Positions 45,724 to 53,951 of a stretch of DNA of 64,000 nucleotides are shown in pieces. The DNA is taken from NCBI GenBank assembly GCA_027021615.1, contig JALUTY010000118.1:1-64000 (forward strand), in the 5' to 3' direction. A program made the translations under genes and the position numbers. This stretch comes from a bacterium (GTDB taxonomy: Bacteria > Desulfobacterota > Deferrisomatia > Deferrisomatales > Deferrisomataceae). Under the pieces are notes generated by a model. It was not told the DNA's origin. It searched no databases and worked only from the letters and a program-made list of their open reading frames with translations. Within the stretch, counting starts at the first letter, position 1. Every line of letters starts with the position of its first letter.

Positions 45724-46469
45724 GGCGCCGCCGATTCCATCAGGTAGCCCTGCCGCACCCGGCCGAGGCTGGAGAGCATGCTGGCCTTGATGCCGGGATG
45801 CTCTGTCTCCAGCTGCCGCAGCAGGGCTTTGACCTGCTTGCGCTTCTGGTCCTCCACCCCGCACACCGGGCACCCGCAGCACACCACCGGGAAGCCCATG
45901 ACCGTGGCGTAGGCCCGGATGTCCTCCTCGAACACCCGACACAGGGGCCGGATCACCACGTTTTGCCCGTCCTCGGCCCGGAGCACCGGGGGCATGCTCT
46001 TGATCTCGCCCGTGTAGAACTGGCTGAGGAGCAGGGTCTCGATCAGATCGTCGGCGTGGTGGCCCAGGGCGATCTTGGTGAACCCCTCGCGCCGGGCGAT
46101 GCCGTAGAGCACGCCCCGCCGCAGGCGGGAGCAGAAGGCGCAGTAGCTGGTGCCCGGATGGCGCTTGGCCTCTACGATCTCGTAGATCTGAGACCGCTCC
46201 ACGAAGTGGCGGTACCCGCGGGCGGCGCAGTAGTCCTCGAGGGGCTCGGTGCGAAACCCCGGAAAGCCCGGGTGGACCGTGACCGCGTCGAGCTCGAACG
46301 CGACCGGCGCCCGGCGACGCAGGATCTCCAGGCAGTGGAGCAGGGTCCAGGAGTCCTTGCCGCCCGACAGGGCCACCAGCACCCGGTCGCCGTCCTCGAT
46401 CATGCCGAACTCGGCGATGGCCTGGCCGGTCTTGCGAAGGATCTTTTTTTCCAGCAGGTCGATGCGCAC
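45720..46469 (-). CDS. ttcA: tRNA 2-thiocytidine(32) synthetase-like protein
   Basis: 249 residues. The PP-loop SGGKDS is at about 35-40. The Cys pair of CAFCSRLRRG (about 110 and 113) and later cysteines in CCGCPVCG fit the iron-sulfur ligands of TtcA. ALGHHADDLIETLLL is the second conserved region. It thiolates C32 of certain tRNAs using ATP and a sulfur carrier. The late CxCxxC cluster has more cysteines than the single one in typical TtcA. ATG 46469 starts just before a heptamer array. Confidence 0.87.
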   Translation of the reverse strand: MRIDLLEKKILRKTGQAIAEFGMIEDGDRVLVALSGGKDSWTLLHCLEILRRRAPVAFELDAVTVHPGFPGFRTEPLEDYCAARGYRHFVERSQIYEIVEAKRHPGTSYCAFCSRLRRGVLYGIARREGFTKIALGHHADDLIETLLLSQFYTGEIKSMPPVLRAEDGQNVVIRPLCRVFEEDIRAYATVMGFPVVCCGCPVCGVEDQKRKQVKALLRQLETEHPGIKASMLSSLGRVRQGYLMESAAP

Positions 46470-46482
46470 GATGGATGACCTC

Positions 46483-46609
46483 GGTCGTTGGTCGTCAGTC
46501 GTTGGTCGTCGGTCGGGGGCCTTCGGCCCGCTGGGCGGCTCCCGGGCCCCGACGCCAAGGATTCGGGAGCATGGAAACCAGGGGTCAGAGGACAGATGTC
46601 AGTGGACAG
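46483..46609 (+). repeat. Heptamer-hairpin module and GACAG heptamers
   Basis: Five heptamers of GGTCGTY type (46483-46517), then GGCCTTCGGCCCG and CTGGGCGG, and later four heptamers ending in CAG (46582-46609). It occupies the gap between the divergently oriented array and the dehydratase-like gene; no ORF is supported there. Confidence 0.75.
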
Positions 46610-46689
46610 GTCTGGTCCCACGACGCCCCTGTGGCCACAGTTTGTAGGGCCCCGCAGGGGCCTGACGATGCTCCCCCCGGATCGACCCC

Positions 46690-47676
46690 TCACAGCCCCA
46701 GGCCTTCGATCATCTCGACGAAGCTCTCGAGCCGGGTGCGGGTGCGGGCGTCCACCGGGATCGGGCGGTCCCCCTCCAGGGTAAGCACGGGCACCCCCAG
46801 CTCCTTGCGAAGGATCACGTCCTCCATCTGGCGGAAGCAAAACGACTGCACGTAGTGGATGATCCCCTGGATCCCCCGCCGCTCCACCTCGGCGCGGATG
46901 TCGGCCAGGCGGCCGAACACGTCGTAGGGGTAGGTGTACCGGTGGTAGGCCTCGGCCAGGGGTACGTCCAGGTAGGGGAGCGCGAACTGGCGCTGGGTCT
47001 CGTTGAACACGACCCGGGCGCCGAAGGACTCGAGCAGCTCGTACAGACCGTCGAGGATCGGGGGCACCCCCACATACCCCAGCCGCACCTCCGGCCGGGA
47101 CGGGGGCCGGGCCCGGGCCTCGGCCAGGAACCGCTCGATCCGCTCGGCGTAATGCTCGGGGCGGCCCTCGAAGTCGCTGCACCCCACCAGCAAGAGGTGG
47201 TTCTCCGCTCCGGTGACCCGGTGCTCGGCCCAGGTGAGCCGGTCCACCTCCGCGGCCAGGGCCCGCACCCGGTCGAGCCGGGCCTTCTGGGCCTCGGCCG
47301 CCTGGCGGGTCGTCCCCAATCGGCGGCACAGTCGGTCGATCTGCCCGGAGAGAGCCTCGGGGTCTCGGTCGTAGGGGAAGGCGAAGGGGATCGTCTCGAT
47401 CCCCTCATACTGCCAGATCTCCACGAGGGCCTGGGTGTTGGAGCAGTCCCCGGACATCACCCCCACCACGGCGTCCACCCCGAGGCGGCGGGCCGCGGTG
47501 TACAGGCCCTTGATCCACGAGCAGGTGGTGGTGGGGAACCCGGCCGCCTCGGCCTCATCGAGGAACCGGCCACGCTCTGGGTGGGTGATGAAGGCGTTGT
47601 TCAGGTCCACGGGTTCGTGGCCGGCGGCATAGATGACCTCCACCGGCACCGTGGTGGTGATCCCGATCCGACCCAC
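46690..47676 (-). CDS. 2-hydroxyacyl-CoA dehydratase/benzoyl-CoA reductase subunit family protein
   Basis: 328 residues. RIGITTTVPVEVIYAAGHEP at the start, CSWIKGLYTAARRLG and GVMSGDCSNTQALVEIW in the middle, and GIIHYVQSFCFRQMED late are the conserved Cys-containing segments of HgdB/FldC/BcrC-type subunits that bind a [4Fe-4S] cluster. The usual partner subunit and the ATP-dependent activator are not adjacent. It may work in anaerobic glutamate or aromatic metabolism, or as a solitary member of unknown function. Start GTG 47676. Confidence 0.8.
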   Translation of the reverse strand: MGRIGITTTVPVEVIYAAGHEPVDLNNAFITHPERGRFLDEAEAAGFPTTTCSWIKGLYTAARRLGVDAVVGVMSGDCSNTQALVEIWQYEGIETIPFAFPYDRDPEALSGQIDRLCRRLGTTRQAAEAQKARLDRVRALAAEVDRLTWAEHRVTGAENHLLLVGCSDFEGRPEHYAERIERFLAEARARPPSRPEVRLGYVGVPPILDGLYELLESFGARVVFNETQRQFALPYLDVPLAEAYHRYTYPYDVFGRLADIRAEVERRGIQGIIHYVQSFCFRQMEDVILRKELGVPVLTLEGDRPIPVDARTRTRLESFVEMIEGLGL

Positions 47677-47680
47677 GGTC

Positions 47681-47998
47681 CTAGTCCTCGCGGATGAAAA
47701 GGTAGTAGATCAGAAAGGCTCCAACCGCAATCGCCCCGCCGGCGAATAGGAACATCTGCCGGTTGGGGCCTCCCTCGCCGGCGGTCACATACCGGCCGAG
47801 AAACGCCACGGCCGCGCCGCCCGCAAGCACCGCAAAGGTGATCCGCCACTTCATGAACAAAGACAGCAGCATGAGCACCCCGATCGCGGCCAGGCCGTAG
47901 GGGTGGGTCAGGGCAGCCATGATGCGCTCGTTCGTCACGTACTTGAGGAGGGAGCCCCAGTCGATCTGGTTCCACAGGTCCGTCAGGCGGTCGAACAC
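47681..47998 (-). CDS. Small membrane protein of unknown function
   Basis: 105 residues with three predicted membrane helices: YGLAAIGVLMLLSLFMKW, ITFAVLAGGAAVAFLG and FLFAGGAIAVGAFLIYYLF. The N-terminus VFDRLTDLWNQIDWGSLLK is amphipathic. GTG 47998 is chosen because GGAGG lies 7 bases upstream; a longer frame exists without such a site. It is 4 bp from the dehydratase-like gene and so co-transcribed. Small proteins of this look occur next to such genes in related bacteria as far as I recall, but I do not know the function. Confidence 0.7.
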   Translation of the reverse strand: MFDRLTDLWNQIDWGSLLKYVTNERIMAALTHPYGLAAIGVLMLLSLFMKWRITFAVLAGGAAVAFLGRYVTAGEGGPNRQMFLFAGGAIAVGAFLIYYLFIRED

Positions 47999-48127
47999 GA
48001 GCGTACCTCCGCCGGAAGGTTTGGTGGGCCGAAACACGGAAGTTTACCAGAACCCGCCGCTCCGGTCACCTTCTCGCCCACCCCGTTGCCAAACCCCCGG
48101 GCGTCCCGTACCCTTCCCAGGAACTTC

Positions 48128-48259
48128 GGTCTAGGGTCGCCAGTCTACGGTCGTCGGTCTGGGGCCTTCGGCCCGCTAGGCGGCTAGGCAGCCAGGCGGC
48201 TCTCGGATCGCGCCAAAGCTCGGGGGGCGTGGTTTCAGGGGCCAGAATTCAGATTCCTG
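48128..48259 (+). repeat. Heptamer-hairpin-octamer module with tail
   Basis: Five heptamers of GGTCNNN type (48128-48162), GGCCTTCGGCCCG, three octamers of CTAGGCGG type (48176-48199), a conserved AAAGCTCGGGGGGC segment, then four heptamers GTTTCAG/GGGCCAG/AATTCAG type (48232-48259). This is the most complete modular copy. It fills the 333-bp gap, with no gene evident. Confidence 0.8.
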
Positions 48260-48370
48260 AAGCCCATGCCCCGCTTGGGAACGTTTGATTCCAGATCTCG
48301 TTCGGAAGCTTCTGTTCCGCAAACAGGTCTCCACGGGGCCTACGGGAGCCCCTGTCACCGGTGTGAAGCC

Positions 48371-49303
48371 ATGATCGCGTTGTCGACCGCCTACTTCACC
48401 CTCCGTACCCCCGAGCCCCGCGGCTTGGAGATCGCCCAGGGCCTGATCTCCCTGGGATTTCGGGCGGTGGAGGTGGACTACCGGGTCACGGCGGAGCAGA
48501 TGCGCTCCCTGCGGCCCGCTTTGGGGCGGGAGGGGATCGGGGTGGTGTCGGTGCACAGCCCGTTCCCCCGGGATCCCTGGGCCGATCCCGGCCGCGCCCA
48601 CGTGGAGGGCCCCCGGCTCACCGCCCCGGACCGGGACGAGCGCCGGGCCGCCGTGCGCCGGGCGGTGGAGTCCCTGGCCTGGGCCGAGGACCTGGGGGCG
48701 CCGGTGGTGGTTCTGCACGTGGGCACGGTGGAGTGGGACGGGGCGCCAGATCCCCTGGACCTGGAGCGAAGGGTACGGCTGGGGCTTCGGGATCAGCCCG
48801 GGTACGAGGAGCTGCGCAGGGCCGTGGCCGAGGCCCGGGCGCGGTTCGCCCCCCGGTTCCGGGAGGCGGCCCTGTCGAGCCTGGACCGGCTCGCGGGCGA
48901 GGCCCTGCGGCGGGGGCTCACCCTGGCCCTGGAGAACCGATACCACCCGGCCGAGATCCCGAGCTCCGACGAGTTCGACCTGTTCTTCCGGGAGTTGGAC
49001 GGCGCGCCCCTGGGCTACTGGCACGACACCGGCCACGCGGCGGCCCAGTGGTGCCTGGGGTTCGAGCCCGAGGTCACGGGCCCTTTGGAGCGGTTCCAGG
49101 ACCGTCTGGTGGGAACCCACCTCCACGACGCCGTGGGCCTCGACGACCACCGGTCGCCGGGGGAGGGGGAGCTGGCGTTCGAGGCCCTGCTGGCCCTGGT
49201 GCCCGACGGGGCCCCCCGGGTGCTGGAGGTGCACCCCGGCTCCCCCGAGGACGCCCTGCGGGCCGGCAAGGAACGGCTGGAACGTTGGATCGGCCGGTCC
49301 TGA
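48371..49303 (+). CDS. Sugar phosphate isomerase/epimerase-like TIM-barrel protein
   Basis: 310 residues. The xylose isomerase-like barrel is suggested by LISLGFRAVEVDYRV, VVSVHSPF, VVVLHVGTVEW, LALENRY, GYWHDTGHAAAQ and VGTHLHDAVGLDDH. These include the Glu, Asp and His ligands of the metal site. It probably isomerises a sugar or acts as an endonuclease-IV-like relative; the substrate is unknown. ATG 48371 is a simple start without a strong ribosome-binding site. Octamers begin directly after the stop. Confidence 0.82.
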   Translation: MIALSTAYFTLRTPEPRGLEIAQGLISLGFRAVEVDYRVTAEQMRSLRPALGREGIGVVSVHSPFPRDPWADPGRAHVEGPRLTAPDRDERRAAVRRAVESLAWAEDLGAPVVVLHVGTVEWDGAPDPLDLERRVRLGLRDQPGYEELRRAVAEARARFAPRFREAALSSLDRLAGEALRRGLTLALENRYHPAEIPSSDEFDLFFRELDGAPLGYWHDTGHAAAQWCLGFEPEVTGPLERFQDRLVGTHLHDAVGLDDHRSPGEGELAFEALLALVPDGAPRVLEVHPGSPEDALRAGKERLERWIGRS

Positions 49304-49304
49304 A

Positions 49305-49358
49305 CGCGTCCCACCGTCCACCGTCCACCGTCCCGCCGTCCTACCGTCCTAACGCCCC
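49305..49358 (-). repeat. CGTCC word array between convergent genes
   Basis: Units of CCGTCCN type with period 8, then 7, then 8 again. It fills the space between two convergent genes and includes the stop codon of the minus-strand thioredoxin-like gene. Confidence 0.7.
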
Positions 49359-49795
49359 TCCCCCAACCCCAGCGCCTCGCGCAGCCCCTGCTCGCCCCGG
49401 GGGCCGGGGAGCTGGGCCAGGAGCCGGCCGTCCCGGAACAGAAGCACCATGGGAACCCCCTCGATCCCGTAACGCCGGGCCGTCTCGGGGTTCTCCTCGA
49501 TGTTGAGCCGCAGCACCCGGGCCTCGCCGTACAGGCGGATGGCCATCTGCCCCACGCTCACCTCGTAGTCCGCGCACACCGGGCACTCCGGACCCCACAC
49601 CACCACGATCACCGGCGCCCGGGACCCCAGAACCTCCCGTTCCCAGTCCGCATCGGTCACGTCGTCGGGCAGGCAGTTGCCCCGGATCAGCGGCGCGCCG
49701 CACGCGCCGCACCGCACCGCCTGCCCGGTGCGGCCGTGGGCCACCCGGTGTTCGTGCCCGCACGCGGCACACTGCAGAAGATATCCCGAATCCAT
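49349..49795 (-). CDS. Thioredoxin-like protein with N-terminal zinc finger
   Basis: 148 residues. The N-terminal CAACGHEHR and CGACGAPL form a two-CxxC zinc ribbon as in thioredoxin 2. The thioredoxin fold follows, with VWGPECPVCADYE as active site: CPVC instead of the usual CGPC. YGIEGVPMVLLFRDG holds the cis-proline. The altered CxxC suggests a different redox potential or partner. It is a cytoplasmic thiol-disulfide oxidoreductase. ATG 49795 is the only reasonable start. Confidence 0.87.
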   Translation of the reverse strand: MDSGYLLQCAACGHEHRVAHGRTGQAVRCGACGAPLIRGNCLPDDVTDADWEREVLGSRAPVIVVVWGPECPVCADYEVSVGQMAIRLYGEARVLRLNIEENPETARRYGIEGVPMVLLFRDGRLLAQLPGPRGEQGLREALGLGEGR

Positions 49796-49817
49796 AATTC
49801 CTTCCCAGTAACTTCCG

Positions 49818-49930
49818 CTAGGACGCTAGGAGGCTGGAAGGCTGGGAGGCTTGAAAACCTCCTGGATTCCCACGCGTTCTAGGAATCACCACGCCTCTTT
49901 GCCTCCACCTCACGGCCCGGGGGGCATGGG
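49818..49930 (+). repeat. Composite repeat R, copy (octamers and conserved spacer)
   Basis: Four octamers of CTAGGACG/CTGGGAGG type (49818-49849), CTTGAAAACCTCC and a spacer with GCGTTCTAGGAATCACCACG shared almost exactly with 50249-50314. The sequence from 49931 to 50200 shows no gene or known element. Confidence 0.78.
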
Positions 49931-50203
49931 GTCTGCTGGAGCGCCGGGCGCGGCTCCTTGGCTTGCCGCGCCCCCCGAAGATCCGTAGCTTTGTCGAATT
50001 CCAGGGCCCTCCGCTGTCGCCGCCCGAACAGGCTGCTCCGGCAACGGCATGCGAAGGCGCGGCGATCGGATGCTGCACTCACGCCCGGCCGGAAGCAAGC
50101 CCCATGCCCCACCGCCGCCGATGACCCCAGGACCACCAAGAAGCGTTACCTTTCCTCGTTGCCCGGCCCTGTACAGGGCCTGAAGGGGCTTCCCGGTAAC
50201 TTC

Positions 50204-50354
50204 GGGCCTTCGGCCGCTAGAAGGATGGAAAGCTAGGAGGCTGGGAGGCTTGAAAACCTCCCGGATTCCCATGCGTTCTAGGAATCACCACGCCTCTTCG
50301 CTTCCACCTGATGCCCCGCCGTCACCCGTCACCCGTCACTCGTTACCCGTCACG
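50204..50354 (+). repeat. Composite repeat R, copy (hairpin, octamers, spacer, heptamers)
   Basis: GGGCCTTCGGCCG, four octamers (50217-50248), the conserved spacer (50249-50314), then five CGTCACC-type heptamers (50320-50354). It forms a spurious upstream extension of the TetR reading frame. Confidence 0.8.
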
Positions 50355-50418
50355 GCCCCTCGCGTATGGTGCCCCGTTCACGACCCAAGAGGCAAGAATG
50401 GGCCGCAAGGACCCGGCC

Positions 50419-50456
50419 TTGACAGCGTGAAACAACTGCTTGAAACTGGTGTTTCA
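50419..50456 (+). promoter_or_regulatory. Putative promoter element and TetR operator
   Basis: A TTGACA hexamer (50419-50424) lies just before a perfect palindrome TGAAAC-TGGT-GTTTCA (50441-50456). A second TGAAAC is at 50428. The palindrome falls where a -10 element would be. It is about 100 bp before the TetR-type gene and could let that protein repress its own operon. This is inference from position and symmetry. Confidence 0.5.
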
Positions 50457-50491
50457 CTTGAGCCCGGCCGTTGGCGGCGGCGACTCGGCAG

Positions 50492-50537
50492 CCGCCCAGC
50501 CACCTCGCCGCCCCGCCGCCCAGCGGGCCGAAGGCCC
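50492..50537 (-). repeat. Octamer array and GGCCTTCGGCCC hairpin, inverted copy
   Basis: Four octamers of CCGCCCAG type (50492-50523) followed by CGGGCCGAAGGCCC, the inverse of the modular plan. It ends 18 bp before the TetR start codon. Confidence 0.75.
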
Positions 50538-50555
50538 AACACAAGGAGCGTTGTC

Positions 50556-51212
50556 ATGACCGAGCACTCCGGGCGGTGCGTCCGGGGGGAGGGCACCCGC
50601 GAGCGGCTCCTGAGGGCCGCGGAGCGGGTGTTCGCGGACAAGGGGTACCGGGCCGCCACGGTGCGGGAGATCACCGAGGCGGCCGGGGCCAACGTGGCCG
50701 CGGTGAACTACCATTTCGGGGGGAAGCACGACCTGTACCTGGAGCTGTTCCGCGACCGGATCGAGAGCATGGCCGCGATCCGGCAGGCGGCCCGGGCCCA
50801 GGCCTGGGGCGGGGACCCGGTCGAGGACCTCCGGAGGGTCACGGCCGCGTTCGTGCGATCATGGTTCGGCCTGATGCTCGGGGAGAAACGGGAAGGCGGC
50901 GGGGGTCGGTTCCCCACGCTGGTGATGCGCGAGATCGGAGACCCCGGGCCGGCCTATCCGGTCCTGCTCGATCGGCTGATCCGGCCGACCCACGAGATGT
51001 TCCAGGGGCTGATCCTCCGGGCCCGCCCCGACCTGGGGCCCGACCGGGCCACCCTGTGCGCGGCCAGCCTGGTGGGCCAGGTGATCCACTTCGTCCGGGC
51101 CCGGCGGGTGCTGGAGACCCTGCTGGGCCGGGAGTGCGACCCGGCCATGGCGGAGCGGATCTGCGAGCACGTGGTGTCGTTCACCCTGGGCGGGGTGGGG
51201 GTGGCGCCGTGA
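50556..51212 (+). CDS. TetR/AcrR-family transcriptional regulator (CecR-like)
   Basis: 218 residues. The helix-turn-helix is TRERLLRAAERVFADKGYRA followed by TVREITEAAGANVAAVNYHF. The ligand-binding helical domain, with VVSFTLGG near the end, resembles the CecR/YbiH type. It probably represses the efflux genes that follow until an inducer binds. ATG 50556 has AAGGAG 8 bases upstream; the longer frame is made of repeats. It overlaps the next gene by GTGA. Confidence 0.9.
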   Translation: MTEHSGRCVRGEGTRERLLRAAERVFADKGYRAATVREITEAAGANVAAVNYHFGGKHDLYLELFRDRIESMAAIRQAARAQAWGGDPVEDLRRVTAAFVRSWFGLMLGEKREGGGGRFPTLVMREIGDPGPAYPVLLDRLIRPTHEMFQGLILRARPDLGPDRATLCAASLVGQVIHFVRARRVLETLLGRECDPAMAERICEHVVSFTLGGVGVAP

Positions 51213-52621
51213 GCCCGACGGCGCTGGCGATCGTCGTGCTGCTGGGAGCGGCCGGGTGCGCCGACCCGGCCCGCGTCCGTCCGCCCGAGCCGCCGGTGGC
51301 CCTGGCCGAGCAGAGCTTCGGCGACCTGCCGGCCCAGGCCGGGGCGCGGGTGCTCGCAGCCCGGTGGTGGCGCGCCTTCGGCGGCCCCGAGCTGGACCGG
51401 CTCGTGGAGCGGGCGGTCCGCGGCAACCTGGACCTGCGGCGCATGGCCGCCCGGGTGGCCGAGGCCCGGGCCGCGGCGGCCCGGGCCGGCGCGGCCCGGC
51501 TGCCTGCGGTGACCGCCTCGGCCTCGGCCCAGCGCAGCCGCTCGGCCGGAGAGGTGTGGTTCGGCGACCGGATCAACGACCGCTACGGCGTGGACCTGGG
51601 CGTGAGCTACGAGGTGGATCTCTGGGGCCGGATCGCAAACCTCCAGGAGGCGGCCCGCCAGGACCTGGCCGCGGCCCGGGAGGACGCGGTGCGGGCCTAC
51701 CACCTGATGGTGGCCGAGGTGGTGCGGGCCTGGCTGGACCTGGGCTCGGCCCTGGAGCAGGCCGGGGTGGCCCGGCGGGTGCTGGAGGCCGACCGGCAGC
51801 GGCAGAAGGTGGCCGAGATCCGGTTCCGGCGGGGGCTGGCGCCGGCTCCCGACGTGCACCAGGCCCAGCAGCGGGTGGCCCAGGCCCGGGCCCGGGTGGC
51901 CGCCCTGGAGCAGCAGGCCGAGCTCGCCCGGCACCGGCTCCGGGTGCTGCTGGGGGAGTACCCCGGTGGTTGGGACGACCTCGAGCCCAGGCTGCCGGGG
52001 GTTCCCGACCCGGTTCCGGCGGGGCTGCCCTCGGACCTGCTGTGGCGCCGGCCCGACCTGCGGGCGGCGGAGCGCCGGTACCTGGGCGCCCGGCTGCGGG
52101 CGGTCGCGGCCGACGCGGACCGGTTCCCCCGCCTTGCCCTGACCGCCTCCGGGGGCCGCACCAGCGCCGTGCTGCGGGACCTGACGCTGGGCACGAACAC
52201 GTTCTGGAACCTGATCGGCAATCTGACTCAGCCGCTCTTCGATGCCGGGCTGCGCAAGGCGAACCTGGCCGAGGCCGAGGCCCGGGCCGAGCAGGCCCGG
52301 CTGGCCTGGGGCCAGGCGGTGCTCACGGCCCTGCGGGAGGTAGAGGACGCGTTGACCGTGGAGCAGGCCCAGCGCCGCCGCCTCGCGGCCCTGGAGGAGA
52401 GCCTGACCCACGCCCGACTGGCCGTGGGCACCGCCGAGATCCGGTACCGCCGGGGGCTGGAGGAGATCACCCGCACCCTGGTGGCCCGGGACACCCTGCT
52501 GGCGGCCGAGCTGGGGGTGGTGGAGGCCCGGCACGCCCTGCTCACCGCGAGGGTGTCCCTGTACCTGGCCCTGGGCGGCGATTGGGGCCACGAGGACGAC
52601 GTGGCCGGCGGAGGCGGCTGA
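51209..52621 (+). CDS. RND efflux outer-membrane factor (NodT/OprM-type lipoprotein)
   Basis: 470 residues. The signal VSPTALAIVVLLGAAGCAD ends in a lipobox LGAAGC, so the protein is a lipoprotein. Two repeats of long helices with EVDLWGRIANLQEAARQDL and LTQPLFDAGLRKANLAEAEA are typical of TolC/OprM channels. It forms the outer-membrane exit duct of the pump. GTG 51209 is fixed by the 4-bp overlap with the regulator gene. Confidence 0.92.
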   Translation: MSPTALAIVVLLGAAGCADPARVRPPEPPVALAEQSFGDLPAQAGARVLAARWWRAFGGPELDRLVERAVRGNLDLRRMAARVAEARAAAARAGAARLPAVTASASAQRSRSAGEVWFGDRINDRYGVDLGVSYEVDLWGRIANLQEAARQDLAAAREDAVRAYHLMVAEVVRAWLDLGSALEQAGVARRVLEADRQRQKVAEIRFRRGLAPAPDVHQAQQRVAQARARVAALEQQAELARHRLRVLLGEYPGGWDDLEPRLPGVPDPVPAGLPSDLLWRRPDLRAAERRYLGARLRAVAADADRFPRLALTASGGRTSAVLRDLTLGTNTFWNLIGNLTQPLFDAGLRKANLAEAEARAEQARLAWGQAVLTALREVEDALTVEQAQRRRLAALEESLTHARLAVGTAEIRYRRGLEEITRTLVARDTLLAAELGVVEARHALLTARVSLYLALGGDWGHEDDVAGGGG

Positions 52622-52665
52622 CCCCTGATCCCCATGCCCCCCGACTCCGAAGTCGAGACGAGCTT

Positions 52666-52756
52666 TCGACCAACGACCGTCGACCGAAGTGACTGGGAAG
52701 TCAGGAAGCTAGGAGGCGTCCCAACGTCCTAACGTCCCAACGTCCCAGCGATTCAA
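52666..52756 (+). repeat. Heptamers then octamers with in-phase word switch
   Basis: Three TCGACCN-type heptamers (52666-52686), then eight octamers in one register (52693-52756). The first three octamers are CTGGGAAG-type and the others CGTCCCAA-type, so the word family changes without loss of phase. Confidence 0.8.
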
Positions 52757-52775
52757 CAACTCACACGAGGTTTTG

Positions 52776-53951
52776 ATGGATAACCATCGGAAACGCCGAC
52801 GGATCGTAGTCCTATCCATGAAGATCCTGTTGCCCCTGGCGGCCCTGGCCGCGGGGGTGGCGGGGTTCAAGGCGCTGGTGGAGACCCGCAAGCCCCCGGC
52901 ACGGCAGGAGCGGGTGAGGCAGGGTCCCCTGGTGCGGGTCTGGAAGGCCCAGCCCGAGGACGTGCGGGTGGAGGTGACGGCCCACGGCACCGTGCGGCCC
53001 GCGGCGGAGATCGACCTGGTGCCCCAGGTGGCCGGCGAGGTGATGGAGGTCTCCCCCAACCTGGTGACCGGCGGGTTCGTGGCCGAGGGCGAGGTGCTGG
53101 TGCGGATCGACCGGGCCGACTACGAGCTCCAGCTCCGGGCGGCCCGGGCCGAGGTGGAGCGGGCCACCTACCAGCTGGAGCGGATCCGGGCCGAGGCCGA
53201 GTCGGCCCGGGAGGAGTGGCGGCAGGTGTACGGCGAGGACCCGCCCCCGGACGACGACAGCCTGCTGTTCCGGGGGCCCCAGCTCCGCCAGGCCCGGGCC
53301 GAGCTGGAGGCGGCCCGGGCCCGGGTGGCCACGGCCGAGCTGGCCCTGGCGCGCACGGTGCTGCGGGCCCCGTTTGCGGCGCGGGTGCGCTCCGAGGCCG
53401 TGGACCTCGGCCAGTACGTGAGCCCGGGCAAGGCCGTGGCCCGGCTGTACGCCACCGACGCGGTGGAGGTGGTGTTCCCCGTGGCTACCGAGGACCTGGG
53501 CTGGATCGGTCGGCCCGACCCGAAGACCGGGCCCCTGGCCCGGCTGGAGGGGACCTTCGGCCGGCCGGGCCGGTGGCAGGGCCGGGTGGTGCGCACCGAG
53601 GCGGTGGTGGACGAGGCGTCCCGCACCGTGGGGCTGGTGGTCCGGGTGCCGGACCCGTTCCGGCCCGGCCGGGTGCCGCTTCCGGTGGGGCTGTTCGTGA
53701 CCGGCCGGATCCGGGGCCGGGTCCTGCGGGGGGTGTTCCCCCTGCCGCGGGAGGCCCTGCGGGAGGGGGGCGTGGTGTGGGTGGTGGACGACGCCGGGCG
53801 GTTGCGGTTCCGGCCGGTGGAGGTGGCGCGCGTGGAGGGGGACCGGGTCCTGGTGTCCCGGGGCCTGTCGGCCGGGGACCGGGTGGTGGTGACCCGGGTG
53901 GGCGCGGCCACCGAGGGCATGGCCGTGAGGGTGGCGGAGGACCGGCCGTGA
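52776..53951 (+). CDS. RND efflux periplasmic adaptor (HlyD/AcrA family)
   Basis: 391 residues. A membrane anchor is at about 13-32 (SMKILLPLAALAAGVAGF). The two lipoyl halves flank a coiled-coil hairpin: ARAEVERATYQLERIRAEAE to LEAARARVATAELALARTVL. The beta-barrel and membrane-proximal domains follow (VEVVFPVATEDL, GLFVTGRIRGRVL). It links the inner-membrane pump to the outer-membrane channel. ATG 52776 has ACGAGG upstream. It overlaps the pump gene by GTGA. Confidence 0.92.
   Translation: MDNHRKRRRIVVLSMKILLPLAALAAGVAGFKALVETRKPPARQERVRQGPLVRVWKAQPEDVRVEVTAHGTVRPAAEIDLVPQVAGEVMEVSPNLVTGGFVAEGEVLVRIDRADYELQLRAARAEVERATYQLERIRAEAESAREEWRQVYGEDPPPDDDSLLFRGPQLRQARAELEAARARVATAELALARTVLRAPFAARVRSEAVDLGQYVSPGKAVARLYATDAVEVVFPVATEDLGWIGRPDPKTGPLARLEGTFGRPGRWQGRVVRTEAVVDEASRTVGLVVRVPDPFRPGRVPLPVGLFVTGRIRGRVLRGVFPLPREALREGGVVWVVDDAGRLRFRPVEVARVEGDRVLVSRGLSAGDRVVVTRVGAATEGMAVRVAEDRP

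Noticed and set aside
50250-50555. An N-terminal extension of about 100 residues on the TetR-type protein
   Set aside because: The extension is encoded by repeat arrays; ATG 50556 has a strong ribosome-binding site and gives the normal family length.
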